Counted from the first letter of the stretch, positions 1 to 11,303 are shown. The stretch: 64,000 nucleotides of DNA from Amaranthus tricolor (GCF_026212465.1 NC_080051.1:15731178-15795177), one strand, 5' to 3'. The notes: generated from the sequence alone by a model not told the origin. Numbers and translations are program-made.

Positions 1-711
1 TTTTTTTGTCTGTTTAGAAGTTCATTTGTTGCTTTTCTTCATTTATGAAGACTGAAGCTAACTAGACTGTCTTCTAATGCTGCTCTTGTTATTTGACATT
101 GAAAGAGAGGAATTCTCATTCACCAAAGATCAAACTTTGAGTTTAGATGGGTGTTTATAGTGTGTATGAATGTATGAACCAAATATGAAAATATGTGATG
201 AGTAACAAAAATGAGCAAAGCAAATAAAGATACAAGAATTAAGGTGGTTCACCAAACTTAAGCTACATCCACCGAATCTAGCTAAGATAGTATTAATATG
301 TGTTTAAAGGACAAAATAAAAACTTGAAGGAATTACAAAGGATGTTTAGGAGGAGGAGAGGGGCTAATAAGGGAGACAAACTTAAGCAATATATAAACTA
401 GACAAATGAAACTTTGGCTTTCCTTTAACCTAGGATATGTAGGACGGTAGGAGTACATATAGAGGAAATGAGGGTAAGCAGGGCATCAATAACACGCACA
501 GAAACGAGATGCTCGTACACTTGTCACATTCTGATTTCAAGCCTCGGTGTCCAAGGCTCCTTCAACCAATGATTAGAACGGTGAAGTGTACTATGTTGAT
601 TCTCCCTCAACCAATCTCAATTGCAGGTTTTGGACCTTCTCTAATAATACTAATAAACTTAATCAACTTGCTTAATTAAATCTTAATTACTTGGTGAACA
701 TAAGTCACTCA
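1..711. other. No recognisable gene
   Basis: I see no convincing coding region, tRNA or element end here. The stretch is moderately AT-rich and all reading frames are short. It may be old retrotransposon sequence, but nothing in it supports a specific family. Confidence 0.4.
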
Positions 712-1254
712 CAGGGCCGGTTCTGGGGCCGTGTGAGGTGCCCAACCGCACAAGGCCCCCGAACCTAAAGAGCCTCATATTAAAAAGCTAGTGTAAAATA
801 GCATATTATTGTAGTATAGTAGTTGGTAAAAGTTTTACTTAAAGTATCAATGGTCATATGTTCAAAAGCAATTGATTACATTTTTTCTCTCCTTTTTTAT
901 CACTTTCAAAAACAATTCTTTACTTTTTAAATATTTTTTTCTTACCTCATTTAATGTTTACACATTCATCAAATATAAAATTATCACTAACTTAATTTAT
1001 AAAAATAATCAACAATTTATTTTTAAATTATTTAACCCTTCAAACTTTTACTCTTTTTATTATTGGTCATCAATTTTATTGCTATTTTTTCTCTTCCATT
1101 TTAACATTAGAGAAGAAAGTTTAATTTTTAACAACTTAATTTAAGTTTAAGAAATTAAAATTGTGTTGAGTTTTTATTTTGTTTAAAAAATCTTTTTTTT
1201 TAGTTATGAAGGGCCTCAATTTTTGAAATTTATGAAAAATAAACAGGGCCTCAA
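712..1254. mobile_element. Degenerate hAT-like element, left end
   Basis: The sequence starts with CAGGGCCGGTTCTGG followed by GGTGC and GCACAAGGCCCCC blocks. This is the usual appearance of one plant hAT terminal family. The words 'agggcctcaat' recur near the other side (about 1207 and 1244), but no matching inverted end ending in CCCTG is present. The right terminus is therefore lost and no target duplication can be shown. The AT-rich interior holds only short chance reading frames. Confidence 0.4.
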
Positions 1255-1750
1255 TGTTTACTAGTATTATTCGAGTAATATCTTCAATTGAGGAAAGCTG
1301 GATTAATGTGGGAACTTTGAGCTCTAGGAAAAAGATCCGACTACATCTCATTTGGTAGAGACGTAGAGTCGAGGACAATAGCCAGTCATATTTATGTTGC
1401 TCGTTCAAAAATGGTAGGCTGGATATATGGGGATTTTTCAACCTATGCACCTCGTGTATATATATATTTAGCAATCTGTATTACCCATCTTACTAAAAAC
1501 TTTTTATAAATTATATGTCAATTAAAATTATAATTCTCAGAAATTATTTCTATCCCTTTCCTTCCTTTATTGTTACCTTTTTTTCTCAAATGTATTGTCA
1601 TTCTTGTAGCAACTAACATAGTTGTATTCTGGCTGGTCTTGTTCAATGGTCATATGAAAAGATGAAGGCAGTATGAAGCTTCCAATAACTTTTACTCGAG
1701 TCATGTGAGTTCAAATATCTAGCCCATGTGATTTGATTTTTGTATGAGTT
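1255..1750. other. No recognisable gene
   Basis: This is unassigned spacer between a hAT-like fragment and a copia LTR. A minus-strand reading frame of about 110 codons overlaps it but matches no family I recognise and has no supporting context, so I treat it as chance. Confidence 0.35.
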
Positions 1751-1968
1751 TGTTAGATTCAGGGTCTTATGTAATTACACAATACAAGAGGGAAAGATTT
1801 GAATAAAATCTAATTCAATTTTATTGAATCATTCTAAATACAAGGAGAGCCCTTTTATAAGGGACTGGAAAACATAACAACATAAAAAATTAGTTATAAC
1901 TTACCCCTAAACGTATGAAATAAACTTAACTAAATTTAACTAACTAATTCCACTAACTATATTTCACA
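1751..1968 (-). repeat. Ty1/copia 3' LTR (minus strand)
   Basis: A 218-bp segment bounded by TGTTAGATTC and ATATTTCACA gives proper TG...CA ends. On the minus strand it directly follows a G-run (GCTGGGGGG, a polypurine tract) that lies just after the copia RNase H coding region. It contains a TATA-like and polyadenylation-like AT-rich core, as expected of an LTR. No second LTR copy is found in the window, so the element is 5'-truncated. Confidence 0.7.
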
Positions 1969-2545
1969 CCCCCCAGCAAGTTTGGGAACGCTAGAAAGGT
2001 ACCAAGTTTGGACAATAAATTCTTAAAATGAGTAGATGGTAGAATTTTAGTGAATACGTCAGCAAGTTGGGAATTGGTGGGTAAGCAAGTTGAATGAGCT
2101 CTTTTAGAACTACATTACGTGTGAAACGGCAATCCACCTCGATATGCTTAGTTCTTTCATGGAAGACATGGTTATGAGTGATATGAAGTGCAGATTGATT
2201 ATCACAGTAAAGAGAATGTTCTTGGTTGAAACCTTTTGCTACAAAACGTGTCTTATACCTTTCAAGTGAGCCTTCACATTTGAGCTTGATTCGATAAGCC
2301 CACTTACAACCGATGGGTTTCTTACCAATGGAAAGATCAACAAGATCTCATGTATTGTTTGCTTCAAGTCTGTAATTTCTTTATTCATAACTTCAATTCA
2401 CATAGGATCTATAGAAACTTGTTTAAAAGTAATAGGTTCAATCCATTTTTAATATAAATTAGCAAATAAACAATGCTTAATAGAATCATATTGTATGATA
2501 TTGCACTAATGATAAGTGGAAATATAACAAACATAAACTTGTAAG
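1969..2545 (-). pseudogene. Copia pol remnant: RT start fused to RNase H
   Basis: Read on the minus strand, this gives the start of a copia reverse transcriptase (MNKEI, then after a frameshift [16 protein letters not shown] and [11 protein letters not shown]). It then runs without a break into the copia RNase H region ([21 protein letters not shown]). The whole RT core, including the YVDD box, is missing between the two, and the join near 2232-2238 keeps the frame. A further frameshift lies after LKELIQL, and a Trp codon has become TGA in the RT start. The polypurine tract and 3' LTR follow at once. It cannot encode a working polymerase. Family assignment is firm from the motifs. That it is a simple internal deletion is inference. 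Confidence 0.8.
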
Positions 2546-2908
2546 GAGGAGGAAATCTTTTGTGTAACACCCAACCTAATATCTACCTATTTAGGTTTAA
2601 GACACTATTAAACGTATTCCAAATTACACTTTACTACATCTCCAAAATACATTATAAATATAAAACTCAAATAAATAATCTAATATAAACTTAAACTCAA
2701 ATTTAAATAAACTTAAAGGTTCCTGCAATCTCATGACAAAAGTAAATCTCAAATGTCAACTATTTCATTCTTTGTCTCAAGACCCAACAATTCGTCAACT
2801 ATTACTATAATTAATACTAGAGTAAACTGTAAAGCTATTACAAATTCATAAAATAAGTACTATTATATTTTACGTCACTCCTTGATACCCTGCCTGTCAA
2901 TCGCCTGC
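2546..2908. other. Unclassified repeat-like spacer
   Basis: The segment begins with GTAACACCCAACCTAA near 2566. It resembles the TGTAACACCC termini of the neighbouring large repeat but is otherwise unlike it. The rest is AT-rich with no coding potential. It may be a fragment of another LTR of the same general type, which I cannot prove. Confidence 0.3.
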
Positions 2909-2983
2909 TGTAACACCTTTGAATTTCTGACCCCTTATACGGAACCAAAACCGCAAAAGACGGGAGGAAATTCGGGTGTTACA
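2909..2983. repeat. 75-bp terminal hairpin cassette of copy A
   Basis: The unit starts TGTAACACC and closes with GGTGTTACA, with inner complementary GAATTTC and GAAATTC arms. The same 75-bp unit sits inverted at 11224-11298. A version with its loop deleted (29 bp) is at 6418-6446. The loop is GC-richer than its surroundings (GACCCCTT...ACGG...). Confidence 0.7.
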
Positions 2984-3994
2984 TTAAAATAAAATCTGTA
3001 AAATAATAATAAACTTTAAAAATGTGAGTAGAAATTTCGACAGCATTTCTACTAAAAATCGAGGGTGTGACGGAATATATATAAAGCACAATAAAATAAC
3101 TAAACTCATCCAAGGTATCATCGCCTTTAAAATCTCATATCACGACGGAATGATTCATCGTCGGCTCCCCAAATCATCATGAAAAGTATGGATCGTGGTT
3201 CCAGTGTCACGCTTGAGGTTTTAAAAAGAATAAAACACTTCAAAAACATACAAGACCATAACTACGCAGCGGAATTATGAAAATACAACGGAGGACACAA
3301 TGCCTCATACCAAAAATGTATACAACCTAAAGTTTACAAAAGACATAAAAGAGCTACGAAGTCAAAAGACCAATGCATAACACGTGTTATGTTTCGCACT
3401 CATCACATTCCCCCAATGCAATGCAGAAGAAGCTCCAATACCTGTTACTCCTATCTAGGATGATCCTACTGCTCAACATCAGACCATAAGCCAAATGTAT
3501 CATAGCAGAAACATCATAGAAAGTGATAATAAATCAAACATAAACACAAAGAGATACATGTCAGTAACTAACACCAAATATAATAAGGTCGATTGAGCTA
3601 ACATTATGTTATACAACTATATAAAGATGATTACAAAGCATGATTAGTAACTATTTATCATCCATCTATATTTCTTAAGCCCAATTCTTCTTTTCCAACC
3701 CGAACCAAGTGTTCATGGGTAGAATGTATATCTTAACACTCCTCTTCTAAAAATCCTAACATCTCTATAAGACACGTATGATATCAAATTAACTAAGGGC
3801 GTTAACAGACTACCTGACGCCTAATGATAAAGCATTGCCTTGCGGCGCTTGTCTACTTAAAAGTAAGTGTGAACATAGTATATCTTTGGGATTCTTAACT
3901 CCCATGAGGTAACTCAACTTAGACTTAATCTTTCTTTGAAGGAAAACCCTTGGGATTCGCAAGACTCACGGGGCACTTCTCACTAGCATACTGT

Positions 3995-4350
3995 TTTATC
4001 AATAAAGACCTTGGGCTTTGCAAGACCCACGACTATCTCAATTATAAACTTCTATCAACGAATAAATTTTCTATCAATGAGATCCTTAGGGTTTCTAAGA
4101 CCCAGCGGTAACTCAAATATACTCTTGCTATCAATGAGAACCATGGGGTTTGCAAGACCCACCGGTAACTCAAACATACTTTTGCTTTCAATGAGAACCA
4201 TGGGGTTTGCAAGACCCACCGGTAACTCAAACATATTTTTTCTTTCAATAAGAACCATGGGGTTTGCAAGACCCACCGGTAACTCAAGCATACTTTTGCT
4301 TTTAATGAGAACCATGGGGTTTGCAAGACCCACCAGTAACTCAAACATAA
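3995..4350. repeat. Tandem repeat, about 58-bp unit, roughly five to six copies
   Basis: Each unit carries TATCAATGAGAACC, then GGGGTTTGCAAGACCCACC and GGTAACTCAAACATAC. The four central units are nearly identical and the outer ones are diverged. Open frames on both strands across this array are a by-product of the repeat, because the unit is stop-free in several frames. Copy B has the same words in a different arrangement (about 7040-7400). This suggests the array expanded after the copies separated. Confidence 0.85.
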
Positions 4351-5507
4351 ACTCAAACTCATATATAAAGAATCCTTCCGACTCCAAGTAAACATAATGA
4401 AATTCTATCAATAAGGAAATTGTGCTTAACATCTAATAATACCTTAGTTCTCTGCGTCTATACCATTCTAAGTTCGAGAGATACGCAATCAATAGCTATT
4501 CATGTATAAGGATTACTTTAGTAATTCATATTTATAATACAATGCATAAAGTCGCAAATATTGCTAATTCTTTGAAACATAAGCATATAAGAGTTTGTTA
4601 CCGCGTGTGCATACCTGCAATTGTAACTGCAAGACAAAAAGTTACCACAATCCTCAAATATGGGATTCTCAAGCTTCTCTTATGAATTGGGCACTTATGC
4701 ATGTTTAAAGTATGATTAATAAGTCTACTTAACCTCATATAAGAGTCACTTACTCTAAAATAAAGTACTCTACTACCATTAAAGCGAGTTCTAGTTCATG
4801 CTATCAAGCAAATTAGCCAAATGCAATAGTTTCAATTCTAGGTTTGCTTACTACTATACCAATAATTCTGATCTAATTACAACATACACTTTTCACACTA
4901 TTTACAACAAAGTATGTTCTAAGGAACAAAACTTAACTATATATATTGCATAGTCATATTACTATGAATTAGTAGATATATGATTGAATAAAATAATGTA
5001 TTACATCCAATAGAGACAATACCCAAGATAGTAAGCTAGTAATGACATGGAATCAATTTCACCACATTATTCAAGGTTCATAGAGACTACAAGAAATTAC
5101 TTATATCGCTCACAACATCGAGAATCCCTTATTTTTTTGTACCAAGACTATACAACTTACAACAACGATTAGTTTAAGTAATAATGACAATTAATTTAAT
5201 TCTAAAGTGCAATGAAAATAATGTTGACTCATAACAAGAACCACTAAAGCCCATTATCAATGATTAGTAATCAAATAAAATTAATTAACAATCAATATTA
5301 CTAACACCTCTTAATGGTATTAAGAATATAAACCGGCATCAACAAAAATAATAATGACAATTAACAATCACTTCTATTTTATTATTTTTTTTTTGTGACC
5401 AAGAATCCTAACAAAAATAATAATGATCAAGTCTCGGAACTGTCCTCTCTCTAGTTTCTCGCTCTTAAAACCCTCCTCCAAAGGCGATTTTGAAAATCTC
5501 CTCACCC

Positions 5508-6417
5508 ATGGGTAGGGGAAGGGGTAGAGAACGACCGAGGAAGCAAGCCCCTCGACAGTTACAAGCTCAGGTTCGGTTACTCCAATGGCGTCTGCGGTTC
5601 AATCAGTGGTGCCGGCGGCGGTAGGGGGTGAGTCTCAAGATAATCAGCGAGGTATGGTGTGTTCTTCCTCTGTACCTGGTTCTAGCTGGGTCTCTGTCCT
5701 CAGGAGTAGGCGAGAGCAGGAGGTTACTATGGAGCCAGTTACTGTTCCATTGATGGCGGCGCTCCAAATATCAGCAGGTAATCCTCCTCCACCTAAACCT
5801 ATTAAGATTGATATGGAGGACATCATTGATGAGATTCACTTTTGGGAATCTGCCGTGGTTTGTTTTGTCATTGAAGCTAATCCTCCTTTACATATAATTG
5901 ATGGCTATGCTCGTAGGATTCGGAAAGACCTAGCTATAGATAAAATAGGTATGGTTGAGAAGGGTGTGTTCTTGATTCGATTTCATTCACAACAGGACCG
6001 CATTAGTGCGTGTGAGATGAATGGAATTCTTTTTGATAAAAAGCCATTTATTGTAAAACCTTGGACTCCTTCCATGTCTTATTCTAAGTACAATTTATCT
6101 TCACTACCAATTTGGGTCAAATTTCCTGGATTTGATGATAGATATTGGGGGGAGAAGAGTCTTACTAAAATAGCTAGTATGCTTGGCCCTGTCTTGCGAG
6201 TTGATGGAGCTAAAGGATCGGATGATGTACGCTCGAGTTTTGGTTGATGTTAATGTCTCACAGGGACTTCATGATGAGCTCTGTTTTGAAAATGAACATG
6301 GTGAATTGATATCCCAGAAGGTTGATTATGCTTGGAAGCCATTGAGATGCAATAAGTGTGCTCAATTTGGTCATCTTGACAGTATGTGTAGAGTGGGGGC
6401 TGCAGCAGAACACGTGC
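5508..6417 (+). pseudogene. LINE ORF1, N-terminal part (DUF4283, CCHC knuckle)
   Basis: The likely start is at 5508, giving a basic MGRGRGRERPRK opening. A frame change precedes the main frame, which is open from 5585. Around residues 75-210 of that frame it reads like the DUF4283 domain of plant LINE and retroelement ORF1 proteins (IRKDLAIDKIG, GVFLIRF, PIWVKFPG). A small deletion near 6208-6213 shifts the frame. The protein then continues through YARVLVDVNV to a CCHC knuckle (CNKCAQFGHLDSMC). Coding stops at 6417, where copy B is inserted, and resumes at 11304. In the living element ORF1 would bind the RNA to form the retrotransposition particle. This copy cannot make it. Confidence 0.8.
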
Positions 6418-6582
6418 TGTAACACCCCTGAATTTCGGGTGTTACATAAAAAAAAAGGAAAAGAATTTAGATAAATGTTAAATATTAACTTTAAAATGGT
6501 GAGTGAAAATTTCGGCAACACCTCTTCTGAAAATCAAACATGTGGTAAAGCAATTAGCACAATAAAAACATTAAACTAATCT
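6418..6582 (+). repeat. Left terminal inverted repeat of copy B
   Basis: This 165-bp end pairs with 11090-11298 in inverted orientation, with high similarity throughout. It is 44-46 bp shorter because the loop of the terminal hairpin cassette is deleted, leaving a compact TGTAACACCCC...GGGTGTTACA palindrome. Confidence 0.8.
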
Positions 6583-7039
6583 AAGGCATCAAAGACCAAT
6601 GTGTCCTAGCAGGACAATCATAGAAAGTCATCAAACAATTAAACATAAACACAAACACGTACACGTTAGTAACTAGCACCAAATATAATAAGGCCAACTA
6701 CTAGATAACATTATATTATACAACATAAGATGATTTCATAAGACACAAGCATAGATAGTAACCGTTTATCAGCCACTTATACTTCTTAATCTCATTACGT
6801 TCTTTCCAACCCGAACCATGTGTTCTTGGGGTAGAATGCAGGTCTTCAGACTCCTCTTCTCAAAACATAAACTCTTGCAAAACACGCGTAGTATCAACTC
6901 AATCAAGGCATTAACAGAATACCTAACACATGACCTTATAGAGCTTGTCTATCTTAAGGTCTATCTTAAGGTAAGTGTGATCATAGTGTGTAATACCCTT
7001 GAGGTCACTTAACTTAGGCACACTTCTCACTAGCTTAAA

Positions 7040-7190
7040 CTATCCTACCAATGAGTAAATTTTCTATCAATGAGTAAACGTTCTATCAATGTGTAAGCTT
7101 TCTATCAAAGATTGAACCTTCTATCATTAAATAACTCTCGATCAATGAATAAACTTTCTATCATTGAATAACTTTCTATTAGTGGATCTT
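7040..7190. repeat. Degenerate tandem repeat, about 20-bp unit
   Basis: About seven short units of the form TTTCTATCAATGAGTAAAC follow one another with substitutions. The words also occur once or twice in the 58-bp array of copy A. Confidence 0.6.
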
Positions 7191-7204
7191 TTCTCTTACT
7201 TCCT

Positions 7205-7460
7205 GGCATAGTGACACGGCCAAGGGCGTTATCAGTCATCCGGCGCCCATGGCAAAGTATGAGCTCATGCCCCCTCCAGCTGACCCTCTCGAGTCCAAAC
7301 TTCGGGAAAAACTAACACACTGAGGTACTAAACCAGTGAAGAGGCCACCATATTGGGGTTTGCAAGGCCCGCATGGTAACACCTCGGTCAAGGGGCGGTA
7401 TCGGCCATCCGGCGCCCAGTGACAAAAGCATGCTCATACCCCCCTTACGGTGATCCCGTC
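7205..7460. repeat. Duplicated GC-rich module in copy B
   Basis: Two related blocks (about 7214-7290 and 7384-7455) share CGGCCAAGGGCG-like, CATCCGGCGCCCA and CTCATGCCCCC words. They flank a TTGGGGTTTGCAAGGCCCGC segment related to the tandem unit of copy A. The block is strikingly GC-rich for this region. No reading frame of interest crosses it. Confidence 0.5.
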
Positions 7461-8959
7461 GGATCTTATCTAGGGGACTATTAAATCAACCGGACATAAT
7501 CCAGTTGAGTCATGCCAGCTAGTCATAATCCAATACTTTATCAAATGGAGTAACTCCCACCTTCGACTATTAATGAGTGCCCTGGGATAGCAGAACGCCG
7601 AAACCCACTGAGCAACTCAAACAAAATATGAAATTCACCTATAAAGGAGTCATTCTAACTCCAAGTAAGGCATAATCCAACTCTTAAATAAATAAGGGGG
7701 TGGTCCCCGCTTTCTACTAACACTCTTATTCTCTAAATTGTTTTAAGCTCAAGGATTTCATAATCGATAGTTCTTTATATAAAGTGTACTCACTAGTACT
7801 TCATAGTTTCGATACAATGCATATTATCACAATAAACAATAATGTCTTAAAGAAAATTGCATATAAGGGTTAGTTACTACGTGTACGTACCTGTAAGCGT
7901 CACTGCACGACCAAAAGTTACAAAATTCACCCAAGTAAGGTTCTACTTTCCTCTTATGAACTGAAAACCTATATAAATTAGGAATAAAACTAATAAATCC
8001 CCTTAACTACTTTGTCATACCAACTAAATACCAAGTAACCACTATCACCTATTCAACATGAGTTTTCCGATTACTCTAGCACGTACACAACTCATTCCAA
8101 ACAAGTCAAAATCATCAACTCAACACAACATAAGTATTTTCATCAATTTAAAAGTAAAAGCTTATGTGAATCGTTCCTTTTCATCAACTAATTTTGAGTA
8201 TATCGGTTCGCGTTACCCAAAAATAACTAATTACAACTAAGGCTTAGAATTTTAATATAACACTTATACAACGATAAGGCAAATCTTAGAGTTATCGAAT
8301 CGCGATATCAGTTGTTACATTCTCCAAGCTAGAGAGAACTATAATCAAAACAACATGACGAGTAACTTTGGTAATCCTCGATGATAAGTTGACATTATAC
8401 TCTTGGCTTTACTAAAATTATGTATGTATAACTTCAATGATGACCTACTAAGAGTACTTGCAATTCACTACAATCAAGTCACAATAATTAGCAACTATCA
8501 CTCCTAATTAACAACCTAAACCATAACTATAGTCAACTACAATCAAAAACATTACTAATTATCACAACCATAATCAACCAAGTCTTAAAACAGCTTATAA
8601 GGTTATTCAATTAATCACCACACCACCAAAGTAGCATACAACACACACACTACTAGTAATCTCATTTCTAAATCAAACTCTAATTATTTCATGTTCAAAG
8701 ATAACACTATTTCTATTACCTATGATAAGATTAAACCAAACTAATACACAATCAACACACATCCCATAATTTCTAATCACACTTCAAACCTTAAATTATG
8801 AATATGTTCAATTCATCAATCAAACTCTTACCCACAAAAGAATTCAACGAAAATAACACAAAAATCAACATCACACTTATAAAACTTTTAATTGAAAACA
8901 ACAAGAATCAAATAAAAGAAGAGGAGATGGCTTACAAAGTTAAAACTAGCAAAAAGGGG

Positions 8960-9300
8960 AAAGAGGTAAGTTAAGGTTGTGGTAGTGGTGGCACGGGACC
9001 GAACCGGTTGGAGAGAGGACCCCAAACTGGCCACCGTGGCTAGCGGCACGCGCAGCAAATGCAGCACCTTAGGCTGCTGCTGCCGTGGCTGTTTAAAGGG
9101 GAAAAAGCAGTTGCGTCACAGGGAGGAGAGAGGGAAGACCGGTGGTGTTGTGGGAGACCGGTTGCCGCCGCAGCTGGGCTGCTGGTAGGTGGTTTCGTGG
9201 CTCGGCAGTGAGGGAAAGGGGAGAGAAGAGAGAAGAGAGGAGGTGGAAGAGGCGTGACGTTTTTTTGAATGGAACAAGGAGTAATACTCACTTAAACCCT
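8960..9300 (-). promoter_or_regulatory. GC-rich, leader-like segment of copy B
   Basis: Read on the minus strand, a TATATA-type box near 9310 is followed by a pyrimidine-rich tract (CTCCTCTCTTCTCTC) and a GC-rich stretch. This is the usual look of a plant promoter and 5' leader. Equivalent segments occur in copy A (15280-15430) and copy C (25420-25780), each with different sequence detail. The short open frames on both strands are low-complexity and differ between copies, so I do not call them genes. A promoter in a long LTR would fit, but this is inference. Confidence 0.35.
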
Positions 9301-9600
9301 AACCCATCCTATATATTTTATTTATTTACTTATTTATTTATTTATTTATTTCCCTAGATTCATCTTCTTGTGAGGCCCAACTAAGAACTCACCTTCGTAT
9401 GCTCACACATTTTAATAAAATAATAATTTTGATTCAAACCTCTTCATTTTAGAAGTCGTAACTATATTTTTAATATAAATATAAGTTAATATTTAAATTC
9501 GTATATGAAAGGAATTTATTAAAACTACTTCTAAATTAATTTAACATAATTATAAAATTCCCAAAAGTTATTAAAATATTAAATAATTACGTCATTAAAA

Positions 9601-9650
9601 TCTCGGAGTGTTGTAGACTACCCCCTTAAAAGAAGTTTTGTCCCCGAAAC
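9601..9650 (-). other. Polypurine-tract-like boundary
   Basis: On the minus strand the sequence runs GGGGACAAAACTTC, then TTTTAAGGGGG, TAGTC and TACAACACTCC. In many plant Ty3/gypsy elements a purine run and TAGACTG lie directly before an LTR beginning TGTAACACCC. This marks the probable LTR edge of copy B. A second, weaker version (CCCCCTTAAAACTTAG) is near 10042. Confidence 0.5.
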
Positions 9651-9829
9651 TAGAGTAACCAAGGTACTAATCATGAAAATTTATATATCTAATAACTCAA
9701 GAAGGTGCCTTAACGATTTTAAGCCTAAGGAATTAACTCAAAGATCGTGACTTTATTGACACTATTAACAAAAAGATACTCAATGTATCAGAATATTCAA
9801 GCATATCTCATTTCGAGTATTCATAATCA

Positions 9830-9955
9830 CCTAAATTGGCTCAAACAACTAATCAAAAGCATGTAAATATCACACTAATTGATTCAAACAATCAATCAAA
9901 AGCATGTAGATATCACACAGATAGGTTCAAACAGTCAATCAAAAGCATGTAAGTT
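9830..9955. repeat. Tandem repeat, about 45-bp unit, three copies
   Basis: Three consecutive units share CAAACAATCAATC followed by AAAAGCATGTA and ATATCACAC. They lie in the unique part of copy B, beyond the LTR-like edge. No coding potential. Confidence 0.75.
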
Positions 9956-9959
9956 TGTA

Positions 9960-11089
9960 ATAGGTTGTTATCATAGAGGCGAAAATGCGTGAAAACGCAG
10001 GAGAAAATGCGTGTAAACGCGCGAAATTCTATCACATTCTATCCCCCTTAAAACTTAGTTATGACCCCGTAACTCACTAACCTTGAAACATAGGCAAGGA
10101 TAGAGTAGTTAGACCATGAACTCTAATTATTTAATATCTATGATCTCAGTACTACACAACTTAGTATCTAGGTCTCAATATGTTCTCTTAGTAATACAAC
10201 TCTCTTCAATGTTTGCAAAAGTAAAGGATCTAGCACATGTGGCTTATAAAAAGTGTATCACTTGGGCTCGTAACAACACGAAATGTCCGGTTATCTAATA
10301 TAATTCTTCAAACAACTTTTCCACTTCTACAAAATCACCTAAGGTCGTACTTTGTGATGATTTTGTAATGTATGAAAGGTTTAACTATTATAATTTAAAC
10401 CATAAATGGGGGTAAAATATCAAAACAACAAGGTCCTAAAAGTAAAGTTCACGAAGTTGCTCAACACTTAACTCGTATTACAATTAGACACCCTAGACCT
10501 AAGGATACATGAATCTTACAAAACTGGTTGGTTATCAACTCTCAAATCGATTCACCGCTGGCTTTACTTATCATAACATAATCCTAACCTTTTACTTAAC
10601 ATGAAATGCTCTTTTCATTAATCATATATGATCAAATCATTTTATAACATATTAAATCATACATCATGACTCGATTAGTAGATTAACAACTCAAATTAAT
10701 AACTCATAACATAATACATGTTTCAAGTATATAATCCAATTATATATACCACATTTTAGCAAGTTACTGTAGTTAATAATTATACGTTCACAGCCATGAT
10801 ACTAATACACATATCGTAATTGTTCAATAATAACATCCTTTATCCATTATAATATCAAATTCTAATTATGACAATATGAGGATGATTTAGAATCATGGAG
10901 GGCAATGTAAAAGGTTACCAACATTTTTCAGCTATTCACTTACCATACGATTAGATATGTTGAAAGTATAGAATTTATATCAATGAAGATCATGAACTTA
11001 TGTATGACTAAAGTAATGCATCATGTACATATATAACGACAGTACTAATGGTACTAATAGGGTAATAATAACAGTGATGATCAACAAAG
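9960..11089. other. Non-coding interior of copy B
   Basis: About 1.1 kb of AT-rich sequence with no reading frame that resembles a transposase, gag or pol. It contains a small cluster of CG-containing words (GCGAAAATGCGTG and GAAAACGC, repeated near 9979-10025). Confidence 0.4.
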
Positions 11090-11298
11090 ATTAGTTTAAT
11101 GTTTTTATTGTGCTAATTGCTTTACCACATGTTCGATTTTTAGAAGAGATGCTGCTGAAATTTCCACTAACCTTTTTAAAGTTAATATTTAACATTTATC
11201 TAAATTCTTTTCCTTTTCTTTTATGTAACACCTGAATTTTCTCTCGTCCTTTACGGTTTCGGTTTCGTACAAGGGGTCGAAAATTCATGGGTGTTACA
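11090..11298 (-). repeat. Right terminal inverted repeat of copy B
   Basis: This is the inverted counterpart of 6418-6582, with the complete 75-bp hairpin cassette at its outer end (11224-11298). Copy A's left end (2909 onward) matches this version better than copy B's own left end does, because both keep the hairpin loop. Confidence 0.8.
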
Positions 11299-11303
11299 CG
11301 TGC

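Larger units (their letters stand above)
6418..11298 (-). mobile_element. Copy B: 4.9-kb repeat with inverted TGTAACACC ends
   Basis: Copy B is inserted in LINE ORF1 and flanked by CGTGC on both sides (6413-6417, 11299-11303). If the element ended two bases earlier on the right the duplication would read CACGTGC. 6418 to about 9617 matches copy A. Next, read on the minus strand, comes a polypurine-like run and GTAGTC. This is what precedes the 5' edge of a 3' LTR in Ty3/gypsy elements. 9620-11089 is unique non-coding sequence with a tandem repeat. 11090-11298 is an inverted copy of the left end. So one end looks like an LTR and the whole looks like a terminal-inverted-repeat element. No transposase, gag or pol is seen. 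Class uncertain. Confidence 0.6.

Noticed and set aside
872..1144. 90-codon Phe/Asn/Leu-rich frame
   Set aside because: AT-rich chance frame inside a hAT-like fragment, with no domain.
3995..4350. CRISPR-like array
   Set aside because: Units are contiguous tandem repeats without unique spacers, and the context is a plant genome.
4011..4395. Repeat-protein-like open frames on both strands
   Set aside because: The 58-bp tandem unit is stop-free in several frames at once. The frames are absent from the related copy B and have no leader or domain.
8979..9357. GC-rich open frames in copy B, and similar ones at 25419-25758
   Set aside because: Low-complexity sequence that is open on both strands and not conserved in frame between copies A, B and C. 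It fits a promoter or leader better.
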